Positions 19,701 to 30,800 of a DNA stretch of 64,000 nt are shown here, piece by piece (positions within the stretch are counted from its first letter, which is position 1; the number at the start of each line of letters is the position of its first letter). Source of the DNA: a virus; IMG/VR virus record IMGVR_UViG_3300002835_000029, positions 62,001 through 126,000 of that record. One strand, given 5' to 3'. A program made the translations under genes and the position numbers. The notes beneath the pieces were generated by a model. The model had not been told where the DNA came from. It ran no database searches and saw only the letters and a list, made by a program, of their open reading frames with translations.

Positions 19701-20389
19701 TTTTTGTAATAATCTCCAATGAATCCAGACGGAAGAGTAAGCTGTGTTTCTAAAACCCAATCAGATTTATAATTGTTTATTGGCCAATCAATAGTAAAAG
19801 GTCTAGGATTTCTTCTATATAAGAAAACAGAACCAGCGTCTTTGTAAGTTATATTTTGCGATGTTATAGATAACTTGGGACACCCAATGGCTAGTAAATC
19901 ACTTTTAGAAGCTATTGATTTACCAAACTGTCCACTACTCTCAATATTATCAGCTAATCTAAAACCGGCATAGTCATTAGTAATTCCATAATTTTCATTT
20001 TTGTTATATTCCATCTCTATAATTTCTGTTGGAATATTTATTGCGCTAGATGATCCAGACTTGCCCGTTATGTTAATTGTATATGGCAAATTTGGGGCTA
20101 GTCCTGTATATTTTCTAATCCCATAGAAATGACCACTATATGGCATGGGGTTGTAACTTACATCAAGTAATTCAGTACGAATAGGATTGTTATCTTCTGT
20201 AGAAACAGATAATCCATCTTCTGTACTTATATAATTGACAGAAGTGAGAGTATGCTTAAATGAACCGCTTGGAAATGTCAAGTTGGTATATGTATTTTTA
20301 GCTCTAAATACGCCACCGTCTACACAAATTTCTGGATAATACCACCTAATGCCGTGAATATCCACTATAGCTTCTGTACAACGATTCAT
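13748..20389 (-). CDS. Integrin-alpha-like giant tail protein: seven FG-GAP motifs with a MIDAS-bearing vWA-like insertion
   Basis: 2213 residues. Seven FG-GAP motifs are visible near residues 152 (QFGKSIA..LLAIG), 256 (QFGHSLDL..ILVVGG), 566 (RFGHDVAIS..VIVIGSP), 689 (RLGYSVAT..VIVAGAP), 1789 (LFGYSIAV..ILVGSP), 1870 (QFGHSVDI..VIVVGSP) and 1987 (RFGNNVYIT), enough for a seven-bladed propeller. Between motifs 2 and 3 lies a vWA-like region with a MIDAS signature, CIDGSLSMGG (D434, S436, S438). This is the place where I-domain integrin alpha chains carry their vWA domain. Between motifs 4 and 5 is a roughly 1000-residue insertion holding two similar GATase/DUF4350-like segments (about 800-900 and 1215-1335) and a Cys-rich patch. 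No signal peptide. It is the third giant gene after the tape measure, coupled to both neighbours. A metal-dependent adhesive role at the tail tip is inferred. Confidence 0.68.
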   Translation of the reverse strand: MNRCTEAIVDIHGIRWYYPEICVDGGVFRAKNTYTNLTFPSGSFKHTLTSVNYISTEDGLSVSTEDNNPIRTELLDVSYNPMPYSGHFYGIRKYTGLAPNLPYTINITGKSGSSSAINIPTEIIEMEYNKNENYGITNDYAGFRLADNIESSGQFGKSIASKSDLLAIGCPKLSITSQNITYKDAGSVFLYRRNPRPFTIDWPINNYKSDWVLETQLTLPSGFIGDYYKKEEVGIGGLSSDFKGIRTSWFVGQNGRQFGHSLDLSVNNSRKSLGENKQEILVVGGVGAKWDRTFEEIPISGVSVGLFIFTDEFESVIPAPVPDNPLRKITYQDILLHIYGKDEVFYYFSDPRVKFDVKIMICVPTLGLDADDPVFPDKPDFITLKRISKNYGYPVSEESISGTLDGIRSAFLEAFPYSNNLNSGIPPMIGMCIDGSLSMGGREALEPAIDRFIDFYKSYSFASGLKDFYNVPSSGFVYEIISENSDSNWINMSKSILNEVLDTGNLFKNDQVRFFSNSVGTFNGNDKDFNIPPDSGGKVFIFEKESGCWNLIQAINSPNVTREYNDRFGHDVAISDNGEVIVIGSPYINQAVMAYERNYAARDMFYYGLPAWIQSNRSEKYAIPLEKYYKSPSRLDDIKALYLSIDQDDKFQSRLDMGIEEYQNIYTYEHSSMQPVGSWSFIAAEHAPTPRLGYSVATNEDGSVIVAGAPTDSLNFYNDADVYYAYNSSFKGKYYGTGYVDPSGLITGPVNSSWSSSLYAGSAHVFESRKYYPHNRAIEYGRFGNLHENISNNTADSGHFHYISQIFSDKNFTKTDFDNSEIPNDAGLVFIITPAVNALSDEVVNNIKNWLALGDRNLVLVANDPIWEASGIYGKSNEILNNLLDRLQSRMRIVPARNHYESLPSGYTSFNNIVPSVIPQGSTYTYVNRSPARASGVADIKVFFSYDEQMSCKPVPGCSLELESQQIQTRCEMPLRNYGDLRASWNELCCKSTPNGTLVPVIYSHNWPLIFGSYTPDCDDVAFESKPTKNQEPIPILVAAEKVRQEIIYPAVPASSGYEIIYEDISSNSIIHEFGSPDDGAETSFSYGLNSQEGIDYNSIEYNITNRQNTELFYKPLDDLGGLLQAKGIAKIDVVPYLYKEQISDRGYFAVEYSYKKQTSSKIDIIANFEIESKFAEGAGDANILFYQNLASSSETRFKESKIAQLNWNGRQFFSDAYPYSQAKGALQIGNNLEQNVSVLNSTYNVAFLPGINGQPSSDNMQNLTEWLSFGNKRLIITCENTLSSIKEAQKLCETLEINLELLTNYYNDNISVGFGSLTINQNHRIGGNNFTNVRTIFRNIEDPNPKLITSLSSFNCGGLSFYAFKLNENAIPLAYLDSPIYDYIPKEYNNNNWDVNAGIVKLNVPVLPGSGYRLFINSEALDTSETVNLTIDVENASLFPKMPYPDLSSAFIPELDSNRETFDSKNITTSFYSLKCNSPIFKDIQVGDTNNINIYISCVSPRLKSDYVPKSVRLLGISGVPIPVYEKITTSTVQIPVGGFLYRISDPIDESREIIDVVRTISTDNTKYCKSGCEFLGNQLIEDGPVVAAQELEIFSSFEAGFARSRVTVITDSSIVQGRYLIDENETIVKSTYDFIRSLYPETYFFSERSGRQVDVYNKLISPERGSPTKYHSRATNLGLNKNFGNFINAPSAPINGNESKYIPKYVTRPKLPWEDEIDPKKVEEIKNQFISGFLPQQFQHSAVSRISGIIDGVSYSDATVIGGVPQILKDKGYDYLDLDKFPSGYPGDLFGYSIAVKGKKILVGSPFSAFNSETITPWSNNVSLRLGSDGGAGAVYMFEKSSDSKWVNSNKFRPQSLMGQLSGVGIYSDQFGHSVDIQNDVIVVGSPNHSYGNYYDFIYNNGSFSRKNFNPQFDIPDLKVYDLGYSGVRNSLNVNNAYNKNAGAVYVYENKITDWENKKQSWTLVEKLVSNPSNPNVAKYFNGSGERFGNNVYITRPYRTDADYCIFAGCGFASGVSKINVGASYAKDIMLRSQKPSIPSSSAWISAKVFGNRDANGDPTVTLDFNNIGDSKKYYASGIVIANENGTLFIEVSGQDPSTKGFISHRPYIESVYGYYQYGKLMEVATPLYVSGGYISPSSQMPLTINVENSAYVYNTVGLYSEVKSGDISTYPSGLPLFIEPPSGVSLEYLNLYSSGTGSQNDNLNLSIRGK

Positions 20390-23300
20390 GTGTTGCAGTC
20401 TCCGTAACAGGCCAAATTGACTCCTCTTATGTTATCATCCGCATCAACATAAGCATAGACATTATCTACAGATGTTATACCCTGACCGACATTATTACTG
20501 TCCCATGTGATTGTGGCACTTTTAGATGCTAATGAGTCCGATATTGGATAATTTAGAGTAATTAGCGGTAAATTGCCGGAAGTATCAAATATTGTAGCAT
20601 TAAAAGCTGATAAAAACAGATTAAAAGATGAACTAGAATTATTAATAATCTGTTGATCATTAAATGTATGGAGTGACATTACTGAAGAGGGGTAGGCATT
20701 AAAAGACTGACTTATTCCACGCACCCTCATTGGTAGTTGTTCATTTATAAATTCTGATCCCACCGGTCCAAATGTCATACAATTTAATGAATTGTCTGCA
20801 TAATAGCCGCTTCCTATTGCATGAAGCGGCATCACATCTTCTCTAATGAATTTTCCACTAACAAATAAATTTAAGCCATTAATTGGACTTGATCCAAACA
20901 TGCTAGAAAATGTTTGTTGGGATGTATCAAGAGATCCATTTGCTATAGTATACAAGTTGCAGATTTCTGGATTAACAAAATATCCACTACTATCAACAAA
21001 AAGTTTTAGTCCGCTCTCATGTATTTGTACTGGTGGGTTTGAATTGGCATACAAATTAAAATATCCACCATTAATAGATGTACCATTTTCTGGGGCAAAA
21101 AGGTTTAAAAATGCAAACTGGTATGGTGATCCACTTACATATAAAGGCATTGTGTCATCTTTTGTTGCGCTTAAATATATTGCATTATCTGATCTTATGT
21201 TAGAACTATGAATTTTAATTTTAGATGAGAATTGTTCACCAGAAGGATAAACCAAATCATATTGTAAAAACATCTGATTTATATCATTAAGAAAATATTT
21301 TTCTTTAAATTCTTTTGAATAAGACTCAACATCAAAAGAAGCCCAAGGTTCAGACGTATCTAAAATGTCATCGAATGTAAATTTACTAGTAATTTTCCTT
21401 ACACACCCAGAAGGTTCTAAGTGATGTATTGATCTATTTACTAGTCCAAATTGTTTACTTGGTCTTTCAAGTGAGTCTTGAGTTTTAGCATATAAACTGA
21501 CGATGAATTTGGGGCCAACTTTTCCATTTGACCACATGATATTATTGTATGTATCATGCTCTAAGATAGTATCAACACATAGTGCTTGATCATAAAAATT
21601 ATATCCCTTGGGCAAATTTTTAGATATTCTAGGAGAAATAGCAAAGAATCTATCTTGATCAACTTGTGGTATATCTGATAGATCAAATCTCAAAAAGTCA
21701 TTTTCAATTTGAGTGTGATAAGCTACCCCGGATAGATTTATATTGTTTGGTAAAGTAAGATTTGTTGTTTGATAATATCCAGATCCGTTATGACTCAAGT
21801 TGAATGTTATAAAGTCCTTACCAATTCTTTTAGTAAAAAAATCGAAATCTGGTGAGAATTGACAAACCTTAAAAGCTCCTAATTTCCACTGAGATATATC
21901 ATCATCAATATAGGAGGCGGGAACATTATATGAATCAAAAAATTCAGATACAGAAATTTGATTTTTAGATCTATCTGGATTAGACTCTACTATATTGCAA
22001 CTATCTTTTGAAATTCCAAATTCATGCAAGAAAATAGGAAGATCAAGGAAGGTACTAGGCATAGAATTTCCTACAGTAATTATTTCATCGCCAGCAAAAA
22101 GGTTATTTACTTGTGTCGATATATATACATCTGATGAATTATTAATATACATCTTTAATCTATTTGTTCCATCGTCATTATATGTAATTAATAAAGACAA
22201 TGGAAACTTTTGATTAAAAAATGATGTTGCATTTATAATAGCACTATTAGTAGCAAGTCTCAAATCAGATCCACTATTATATGATAGTACTAGCTTGGGG
22301 GAGGCTAAATTTGATGGAGAAACTACTTCTAGTAAGTTCTTTGTTTGAAAACTTGTTGCATAATCTGGAGTAAATCTTAAAAAGATACAAAATGAATTGT
22401 TGGATGGAGTAGAAAAAACTTTTAAATATCTTGAAGATCCAGATAATCTTAAGGCTTTATCAAAGGTGTCATCGATATTGTTAGCCCATTTGATTGATTT
22501 ATATGGAGTACTTACGCTACCAAATAGCTGCTCTGAAGAATATCTCCAGCCAACATTAGACAGTAAATGGCTTGATACATTGCCATTAGATAGTTGAGCT
22601 ACCAAAGCACCATCGTCAGAGTATATATTACTATCGGTAACCTTGTTATTAAAATCAATATAAGTGTTCAAGAAGGGACTATTTGCTTGCTTATGATTAA
22701 ACGAGAAATCAAATTCCATCTTCTTAAAATCACCACCTATTATTATTTCTCCAGTGTTTCCCCTCCATCTTCTTGAATAATTTGTGTTTAAATTAGATGG
22801 ATTAGTAAATCCAACTATAGAACCACCAGAAAGATTAGGATTACTAATAGTTCCACTTAAAGATGGTAATAGTGTTATATTTTTTCTAGTAGCATTTTTA
22901 TCAGATGGACTACCAAGAGTATGCATTGAAAGAGCATTGGCGGGCTTATAGTACAAAATCAAACTAACATGCGCAATGGAAGCCCCGCTTGGTATTGGGC
23001 AAATGTCTACATATAAATTTTCAAAATATGGACTAAGAGAATATCTGGTATTTCCTAGCTTTCTTGGATCAGAATAAATCTCTAGTGGTACTATATACTC
23101 TTTAAAGCTTGTGCTGTTTACAACAACCGAGTTGTTAATTATATAGTGATCACCAAGTGGGGATATGTCATTGCTAAAGTATTCGGATTGATCAGATAGG
23201 GAGCTATTAGACATACCAAAGTTAAAGGTATTATATCCAGATACATTTGGCACATTGTTTTCATTAAATCCTAGTGTACCACCATTCTGTAAAAATCCAC

Positions 23301-24876
23301 CAATTGGGGAAGTGCCATACAATAATTTATCATCACTATAGCCTACAACGTCTATTGGGTAATCGGGACTATTTGCATTTTTCTTAGCTATTACTTTAAG
23401 TTCAACGTAGTCTACATCAAAATAATCTTCATATTGATATTCTGAAAGTATAGCATCATTAAAACTTTTATTCCCGCCAAAGTTGAATGCTCCATCAGTA
23501 TAGGTATTCATCCTATCCCGATTGGTTCCAAATCTCAAAACTAGTCTTCCACTATCGATACTAGGGGTAGAATAAATAAGATTAATATAATCTCCATAAT
23601 CTACATTAGTGCTTTGTACTTTTTGAAGCAATGCATTAGATTGTAAATCGGTGGTATTTGTATAAATGCCATCTGGGGTTCTCCACACGCTGCTGGCTTC
23701 TGGATATATCTTATTATTGAAGTCAGTAAGTAATAATTGGTTAGGCAATACTATTTTTTTAGTACGCTCAGACTTTGATCTTACTTGGGTGAAAAAGTTT
23801 AGATAATTATCTTTCTGTATACCAACCCCGCCACTATTGCCAATTTCTAAGGCAGAGATATTTAAACCAATAAATGGATTTGGATTTAAAACATTTGAAT
23901 TAATTATACATGTTTGTTCATATCCAGAATCAAAATTGACATTAAATGGAGAAGAACTACAATCATATGCAAAACTAGTTCTTAGTGTATATGGTCCAGA
24001 AATATCCATTGATGGATAATTTGCGTCCCAAGTTGGTAATAACAAATTATTTATTAGAGGTTTAGATATATAAGTGGTAAATTGTGACTCACCCTCTCCG
24101 CGAATAAGAATGTCTTCATATTGAATTATCAATTTTCCATTTGGGTCTTCAAACTTTATATCATATAGCCTATACTGTTCTGGCTTTTTGTTGATATAGC
24201 TACTGAAAGGTGCTGAAGCCCTAACTGCTAAATAACTTAACTTTGCGACAGAAAGAGGTGTTGTAACAGCAAATTTATATTCTATATCCCCGCTAGCAAA
24301 AACTCTATAAGTAAAGCCAAAAGATTGTGAATCATCTGATATAATAGAGCCAACTTTTCCATTGTCCACATAGTCTTGAGTGAAAACCCCGTCATCTATA
24401 CTAGAGTAAATCGCAGTAGATCTTATAATATTATTCTCAATTTTATATACAGTTATATTTTGATTTGATGGTTTGCTTTTGAAAGATATATCTTGAATTG
24501 GATATAGTTTTTCAGAAGCCCTAAAGCTGGGTTTATATCCAGCGAACTTGTCTGGTTTCTTTGTCTTAAGACTTCCAGATCCAAATAGTTTTTGATTAAT
24601 AGCTAGAAGTGCTGAAGTGTAAGATGATATATTTCCAACAGCTGATTGAGATAGATCTTTTTTTAGAGAAAAATCTACATTTTCTTTCGGAGCGATAGAA
24701 CATACAGATGATAGTCTCGCTGAAAAATTTCGGTATACACTAACATTTTCTCTTAATGCAGATGTGGATGAAATTCTTGATGACGCACCATTGCTAACAG
24801 AGGAAATCTTAGCAGATAATTTACTATCTGAAAGCAATACAGTATTAGTATTTATAACGCATGAAGAACAAGTCAT
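20386..24876 (-). CDS. Giant tail-tip protein with a LamG/ConA-like domain
   Basis: 1496 residues, beta-rich, Ser/Asn-rich. Around residues 825-950 the pattern FCIFLRFTPDY...LVLSY...LLITYNDDGTNRLKMYIN...ITVGNS matches concanavalin A-like (laminin-G) jelly rolls, which commonly bind glycans. The N-terminal about 120 residues are polar, beginning MTCSSCVINT. The C terminus ends with several repeated short segments (PLYVSGSPYQFAFLNLF; LFVDSSGYFV; LFVSGKFIRED) that look like tandem beta modules. The ATG overlaps the tape-measure stop (TAATG) and the stop overlaps the next start (ATGA). First gene after the tape measure, the usual place of a distal tail protein, though far larger than usual. Confidence 0.6.
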   Translation of the reverse strand: MTCSSCVINTNTVLLSDSKLSAKISSVSNGASSRISSTSALRENVSVYRNFSARLSSVCSIAPKENVDFSLKKDLSQSAVGNISSYTSALLAINQKLFGSGSLKTKKPDKFAGYKPSFRASEKLYPIQDISFKSKPSNQNITVYKIENNIIRSTAIYSSIDDGVFTQDYVDNGKVGSIISDDSQSFGFTYRVFASGDIEYKFAVTTPLSVAKLSYLAVRASAPFSSYINKKPEQYRLYDIKFEDPNGKLIIQYEDILIRGEGESQFTTYISKPLINNLLLPTWDANYPSMDISGPYTLRTSFAYDCSSSPFNVNFDSGYEQTCIINSNVLNPNPFIGLNISALEIGNSGGVGIQKDNYLNFFTQVRSKSERTKKIVLPNQLLLTDFNNKIYPEASSVWRTPDGIYTNTTDLQSNALLQKVQSTNVDYGDYINLIYSTPSIDSGRLVLRFGTNRDRMNTYTDGAFNFGGNKSFNDAILSEYQYEDYFDVDYVELKVIAKKNANSPDYPIDVVGYSDDKLLYGTSPIGGFLQNGGTLGFNENNVPNVSGYNTFNFGMSNSSLSDQSEYFSNDISPLGDHYIINNSVVVNSTSFKEYIVPLEIYSDPRKLGNTRYSLSPYFENLYVDICPIPSGASIAHVSLILYYKPANALSMHTLGSPSDKNATRKNITLLPSLSGTISNPNLSGGSIVGFTNPSNLNTNYSRRWRGNTGEIIIGGDFKKMEFDFSFNHKQANSPFLNTYIDFNNKVTDSNIYSDDGALVAQLSNGNVSSHLLSNVGWRYSSEQLFGSVSTPYKSIKWANNIDDTFDKALRLSGSSRYLKVFSTPSNNSFCIFLRFTPDYATSFQTKNLLEVVSPSNLASPKLVLSYNSGSDLRLATNSAIINATSFFNQKFPLSLLITYNDDGTNRLKMYINNSSDVYISTQVNNLFAGDEIITVGNSMPSTFLDLPIFLHEFGISKDSCNIVESNPDRSKNQISVSEFFDSYNVPASYIDDDISQWKLGAFKVCQFSPDFDFFTKRIGKDFITFNLSHNGSGYYQTTNLTLPNNINLSGVAYHTQIENDFLRFDLSDIPQVDQDRFFAISPRISKNLPKGYNFYDQALCVDTILEHDTYNNIMWSNGKVGPKFIVSLYAKTQDSLERPSKQFGLVNRSIHHLEPSGCVRKITSKFTFDDILDTSEPWASFDVESYSKEFKEKYFLNDINQMFLQYDLVYPSGEQFSSKIKIHSSNIRSDNAIYLSATKDDTMPLYVSGSPYQFAFLNLFAPENGTSINGGYFNLYANSNPPVQIHESGLKLFVDSSGYFVNPEICNLYTIANGSLDTSQQTFSSMFGSSPINGLNLFVSGKFIREDVMPLHAIGSGYYADNSLNCMTFGPVGSEFINEQLPMRVRGISQSFNAYPSSVMSLHTFNDQQIINNSSSSFNLFLSAFNATIFDTSGNLPLITLNYPISDSLASKSATITWDSNNVGQGITSVDNVYAYVDADDNIRGVNLACYGDCNT

Positions 24877-27800
24877 TATCTATTTCCTAAGACCTTACTA
24901 TCTCTTTTTAGTTTTCCACCCTCTACTACTCTAAACTGTGACTCTATAGACTCAAATATCTTTGTTTGAACTTCGCCAGTAAGGGCTTTTAATAACCCTC
25001 CATCATTTAAGTTAACATTGACATTTGTAGAGTCTAATTTAATACTTATATTAATTCCTTTAAGTTTTTCTACGGCTGAAGATATTTCAGCACCAAACGT
25101 GGTAGCGAACTTTGATAATCCATCAAACATTCCAGAGAAGAATCCGCCACCGCCAGCTTGTCCACCTTCAGAAAAGTATTGAACCCTACCACCTCTTGCC
25201 ATACCAACGGCACTACCATCTGAGCTAACAGCCCCTACGCTGTTATTGTTATTCATTGCGTGTAGCAGTTGTAAATTATTACCACGTTGGACTGCGCCTC
25301 TATTAACTACAAATTCACCCGGTGTTAACATGGCTGGAACAGTGTCAGTCCCTCTGGGTACAAATATACCACGACTTGCATATACAACGCCACCCCTAGA
25401 CATTGCTCGTTGATTTTCTATTGCTTGAGCTTCTTTAGCTTTTTCATTGCCCCTTTCCATAGTTTTGTCAAATGTAACTTGTGCTGCTGTTAAATTAACA
25501 ACGGATGTTTTTACTTGCATTTCTGCTATTTCTGTTCCAACTTGTCCAGTTTCTCCTAACATTCCGCCTAGCTCACGAAGCCTTGATTTACTAGCTTCTT
25601 CTTCGGCTGTTGTTCCAGCCATTACTTGTGCTGCTCTCATATCAGTTACACCTCTTGCTGATAGAGCAGAACCAGCGGCAGCTTCTGTTAAACCGCCGGG
25701 GCCAGCGAGTTGTTGACCATATAATTCTTGGACGCCAGCATCTTGTTGACGTTGAATATCTTGATATGCCATCCCAAGAGCATCAGCACCATAAAAGTTT
25801 TGTAATCTACTATCTCCGCTTGCTATAGCGGCAGTAGCACCAACAGCAGATTGTTTCTTAAAGAAATCTTCAACATCTCCCTTGATTAAAGACTCCATAG
25901 AATCTTTTTCAAGCTTGTTTTTCTCTTGAGTAATTTTAAGCTGCTCTTCTTCTAGTTTGATTAATCCTCTTATTGTATCAATTTGTGTCTTATAGGCTTT
26001 CTGTAAGTCTTTTTGAGTTTCATCAGCTTCTACGCCAGATTTTCCTGACATTCCACCCTTTTGACTTCTTTTGGCTTCTATAGCGGCAAAACTATTCTTA
26101 ATTTCAGTATTTCTTTGTCTTAACTCTCCTATGCTGCCAGTTCTCATATTTGTTAGACCTAGCCTACCGCTTTCGGCATTAGACTTGGCTAATAAGTTGT
26201 TTCTTCTTTCTTGTCCGGTAACGGCTTTGCCACCATATTTACCTTGAATTTCACGACCCTCCATAGTCAAGTCAAGAGCTTCTTGCTGTGCTTGAACTAG
26301 ATTTCTTTCAGCATCAATTCTCTTCTTAGTAAAGTCAATTAATACTTGTTCAGCTTTTGCTCTTTCGGCAGCAATTTTCTGAACATCTTCAAGCATTTTC
26401 TTTTGAGATTCAGATAGTTTATCTCCAAATACGCTTAAATCTCCAGCAAGTATTTTATCTACTTCTCCGGTATCTAATTCCATTCCTTCAATAACTGATT
26501 TTAGATTCTTTTTGGCATCTTCGGAAACATCTGGACCCATACCCTTAGTTAATTCTTCTGCAAATTTCTTTTTTAGATCGTCTGGACTTAAATTCTTAAA
26601 ATCGGCATCAGACATTGACTTCTTAATATTATTGAAAGCTGTGTTATAACCGGCTTGAGCTTGAGTAAATGCGGCAACATTACCTTCAAATTTCTTAATA
26701 TACTGCTCAGAAGATCCAAACTGTCTAAGATTATCTGATACACCCTTAACAGCATTCTGAATTTCTGCGGGGTCCATAGCTTGAGCAGAACTACTCATAG
26801 CTTGCTGTAAAAATTCAACATCATTTACGAATGCTGATCCACCAACCTCTAGACCGGCAGAAAAATTATTCATGTTAGCTGATAATGCGGTAGCAGTCGC
26901 AACCGCAGAACGCAAACCAAGATTCATAGCATTATACAATTCTTTTTGACGCTTAACCTCTTTCTCAATATTCTCTATTTCTTTATCTACTTGCTCCATT
27001 TGATCAGCTATTTGCTTGGCTTGAGCTATAGCAGCATCATAAGTTGTATCATCTCCAGATTTTGCAGCAGATTGAGCGGTTTTTAAAGCTTCTTCTCGCT
27101 GACTTCGAAGACTACCCATCGCTTGTGTTCTGATATCTTTTGCATTGCCACCCCTCGCTAAGCCAGATCTAATAGCAGCTTGCCTAGCAGGACTTTCAAC
27201 ATTAAAAGCTTCTTGTTGTTGTTTGGATGCATTATTAATTTGTTCTACATTTTGAGTGCTTAACTTATCATTTCTTTCTTTTGCCGAGTCAACATAACCT
27301 AAACTTAAATAGGCCATAGTTTCTCGACCATAGCTCAATGCCCCAGTAGATCTATTTTTACTATTTTCTTTTGCAAGTGAAGCTGCTCTTCCCACTTGAG
27401 ATGCCGCTTCACCACTTTTAGCTCTAATCTTTGCTAGAGCATCAGAAGCAGATATGGTTCCATTTTTAAAATCATCCATAGCTTTAGCAGCTATTTTTTG
27501 AGCTTCATCTAAGGATTTTTGAGTCTTAACTGCTCCAGCTTGGGCTGCGGCTAATGCAACAGCACTAGCTCTAGTATTTCCACCAAATAAAACATTGATA
27601 CCTTCTGTAAAATCGGGTGCAATATAAGCCAGTAACGTTCCTCCAAGATTTCCTATAGCTGCACCAATTAATGCTCCAAATGGACCACCAAAAAATGCAC
27701 CAATACCAGCACCCATTGTACCATATAAAGCTCTAGTGCTATTAGCAGCTTCTAAATCATATTGTTGTCCAGCTAATTTAGAAGCTTCTTGTACTTTACC

Positions 27801-30800
27801 TTCTTCTGTCGCTTTCTTTAATTCTTTAGACTTATCATAAAAAGCACCAATCATAAAATTAAACGCTTTAGTTACAGCGTATGCAATGCCAACTATTAAC
27901 AATAATGGTCCAGCAACAGCAACGGCGGCAGCTATAAATGGTGCCATCGCCGTCAATAATCCTGCCGCAGCCGTAAATGCTGCCGCAGCAAATCCAGTAG
28001 TTCCAGCAGCAGCTAATGTAGCAGAACCAGCTAATGTTAATGTTGCTGTGCTAGCAGCGGCACCGGCAGTACCCATCAAAAAACTAGCCGCTGTGGATGC
28101 CATAGAAGCAACTGTAGAAGCATTCAAAGTAATACCAAATGCAGATGCAGCAAAAGCTAAACCAGTTATAGTTGTTATAACTCCAAGAACACCATGAGAC
28201 ATTTGTGTAAGTAAGCTAGCATTTTCATCTAATGGTGGCAGCATAGACTGAATTGTTCCACTAACCATAGAAAGTCCCATTGCTACATTGCCAAAATCCA
28301 TACCAGAAGCTTTAGAACTACTTACAGCTTCTGCTGCATCAGCTTTTGCTGCTTTATCTGAAGCGGCAGCTTCTGTCATATTAGACTGAGCAGCTTTTTG
28401 AGATGCTATTGCTTGGGCATTTGTTGCGGCAATTGCTTTTGCTTGAGATTGACTTAAACCATCACCTAGACCTTTGCCAAGGTCTTCTGCCGTTACTTGT
28501 CCTTTTTTAGCTTTATTTTCAAGAAGTGCTACATTTTTTTCCTGTTCAGTAGCAAAAGTTCTACCTAACGGTCCTGTTTCGCTTTTATATTGTCCAACCT
28601 TTGTTCTTGCCTTTGCATCCTCTGCTTCTGCCGTCATTGATGCTTCTCTTAAAACGCCGCTACTACTAGCTGGTATTCCTGTTCCACCTTTGCCAGCATT
28701 TAATTGCGCATCAGCGGCAGCTAATGCTTGACGATGAGCTTCTTCTGCTGATACTCCAGATTTTAAAGCTCTAGCTAATGCTTTATATGCAGCTGTTACT
28801 TCTTCTTCCATAAAGAGTAAGTCCTGCATCTCTTTAGTAAGTTTATCAAATGTGTCAGAATTCTTTTTCATCGAATCTTTGACTAAAGCTGCATCTTTAG
28901 GACTTAATTTGCCCATTATTGCATCTGTAACTCTTGCTCCACTAGCGGCTAAGTCGCCGGGGGCTTTAACTCCAGAACCAGAAGATCCAGCCGCAAAGTG
29001 TTGAACAACTCCACCATTCGCATATTTTCCAACCTTGTTCATCCTATTTAACGAACCATAACCAATACGCTGTGCAGACTTACGATTAACAACAAACTCA
29101 CCGGGAGTTAATAGGGCGGGAACGGTATCAGTACCAACTCCACCGCCGGTAGCAAATTCACGGCGAGTTTCATAATCTCGCATAGATTTGCCCTGCCTTC
29201 TCATTGCATCAGATATTCTATTTTGTTTATCGGCTTGGGCTTTCTGAAATGCCCCATAAGCTGCCGATTGTGGCCTATAAGTTCCCATCCACTTTGGTAG
29301 TTTTACACTTCCCGGTCCACCAAAGTTAGTATAAATAAAATCTCCACGGGCATCTTTGGAGTTAAATAAAGCAATAGCGTCTTTCTCGCTTAATGCTGAA
29401 TTGCCCTGTAATTCTCTCATCCCCTTAACAACGTCGGAGATTAAATATTTTTGTGTTCCTCTTTCTAATACTTCACCACCTTCTGCAAACTTTTGGATAA
29501 GTCCACCAAAATATCTTTTTTTAGCAGATCCAATAATAGATTGAATGAATGGCAAACTTTCTAGGGCAAGTTGACCAGAGACTTTAGATTTTAAAGCGTC
29601 CTCACCGGGACTAGTCAATAAACCTGTTGTTCCTAAACCAGCTGATGATTTTGTAATTTTAGCATCTATATAATCCATGCCAAGATTACCATAGATACTT
29701 CTAAACTTGCCAATACCTCTTGTGAAGTCAAATGGTCTTCTTGAATCTTGTCCAGATAGGGGTTTGCCAGCTAATGCTGAAATAGTATTTTCAAATAATT
29801 GACCACGAAAACCTTGGTCTAAAGTATTATAAAAAGATGATAATTTTTTCACCGATCCGGGTGGTGATGTTTTCATTACCTCTGTAGCGAATCTATTTGC
29901 AGATGTGTCAATAGCTGTTGAAATAGATTGATTAATTATATTAGCAAATTGAGATTCTTCATCTCTGCCAACACCCTCTATGGTAGCTCCAAATGCAAAA
30001 TTTTTCTTACCCTTGAATAAACTTTGTATTGCCTCTAAAGAATTTTTTGGACCAAATTTAGAAGATAAACTATATCCAACGCCTCCTATAACTTGATTAA
30101 TAACATCAGAATCTCTATCGATAGAAATATTAGAAGAAGCAGGTTGCGGTAGATAAGAAGTAGTGGCTATACCAACAGAAGATTCTCTTGAAAATCTAGG
30201 AGATTTAATGGAAGCGCGAGAGGATGATAAAACATCAGCCGTAGACATGCCCATTTGTTTTGCTTTTGTGATTCCACCAGCCGCATATCGATTTTCATTC
30301 ATCGCTGCTAGTCTTCCAGCACCCATCTTGTTGACGCTACTTTTGCGTATAACAAATTCACCGGGAGCTAACATCGCAGGAACAGTATCTCCGTTCCCAG
30401 TACCGGGAACTAAACCACCTCTAGCAAACCCAAGAACTTTACCACCTTTATTATAAGTTCGTCCAGAAGCAGCACCACTCATCATGCCACCAAAAAAACC
30501 ACCCAATCCTTTAGCTAATCTAAAAGTTGCTAAAGCAGCAAGCATTGGTAGTAGTGGTTTAATAGAATCTCCAATTTTGATTAAAGCTGAAGCTAATGAT
30601 AGCGCAGTATTTGCCATTATCTGAAAAGTAGAAGTTTCAGTAATACTACGAATTAATGCCAAAAATTCTTCTTTGACTTTCATAATTCTAACAGCAAGTG
30701 CCGCCTGTGCCGATGCAGCATCTTGAGTTAAAGAATCGCCCGCTTTCATTGCGACATTAAGCGCAGACTGAGCAGTAGAGAATTGCTGTAATAGTGGAAG

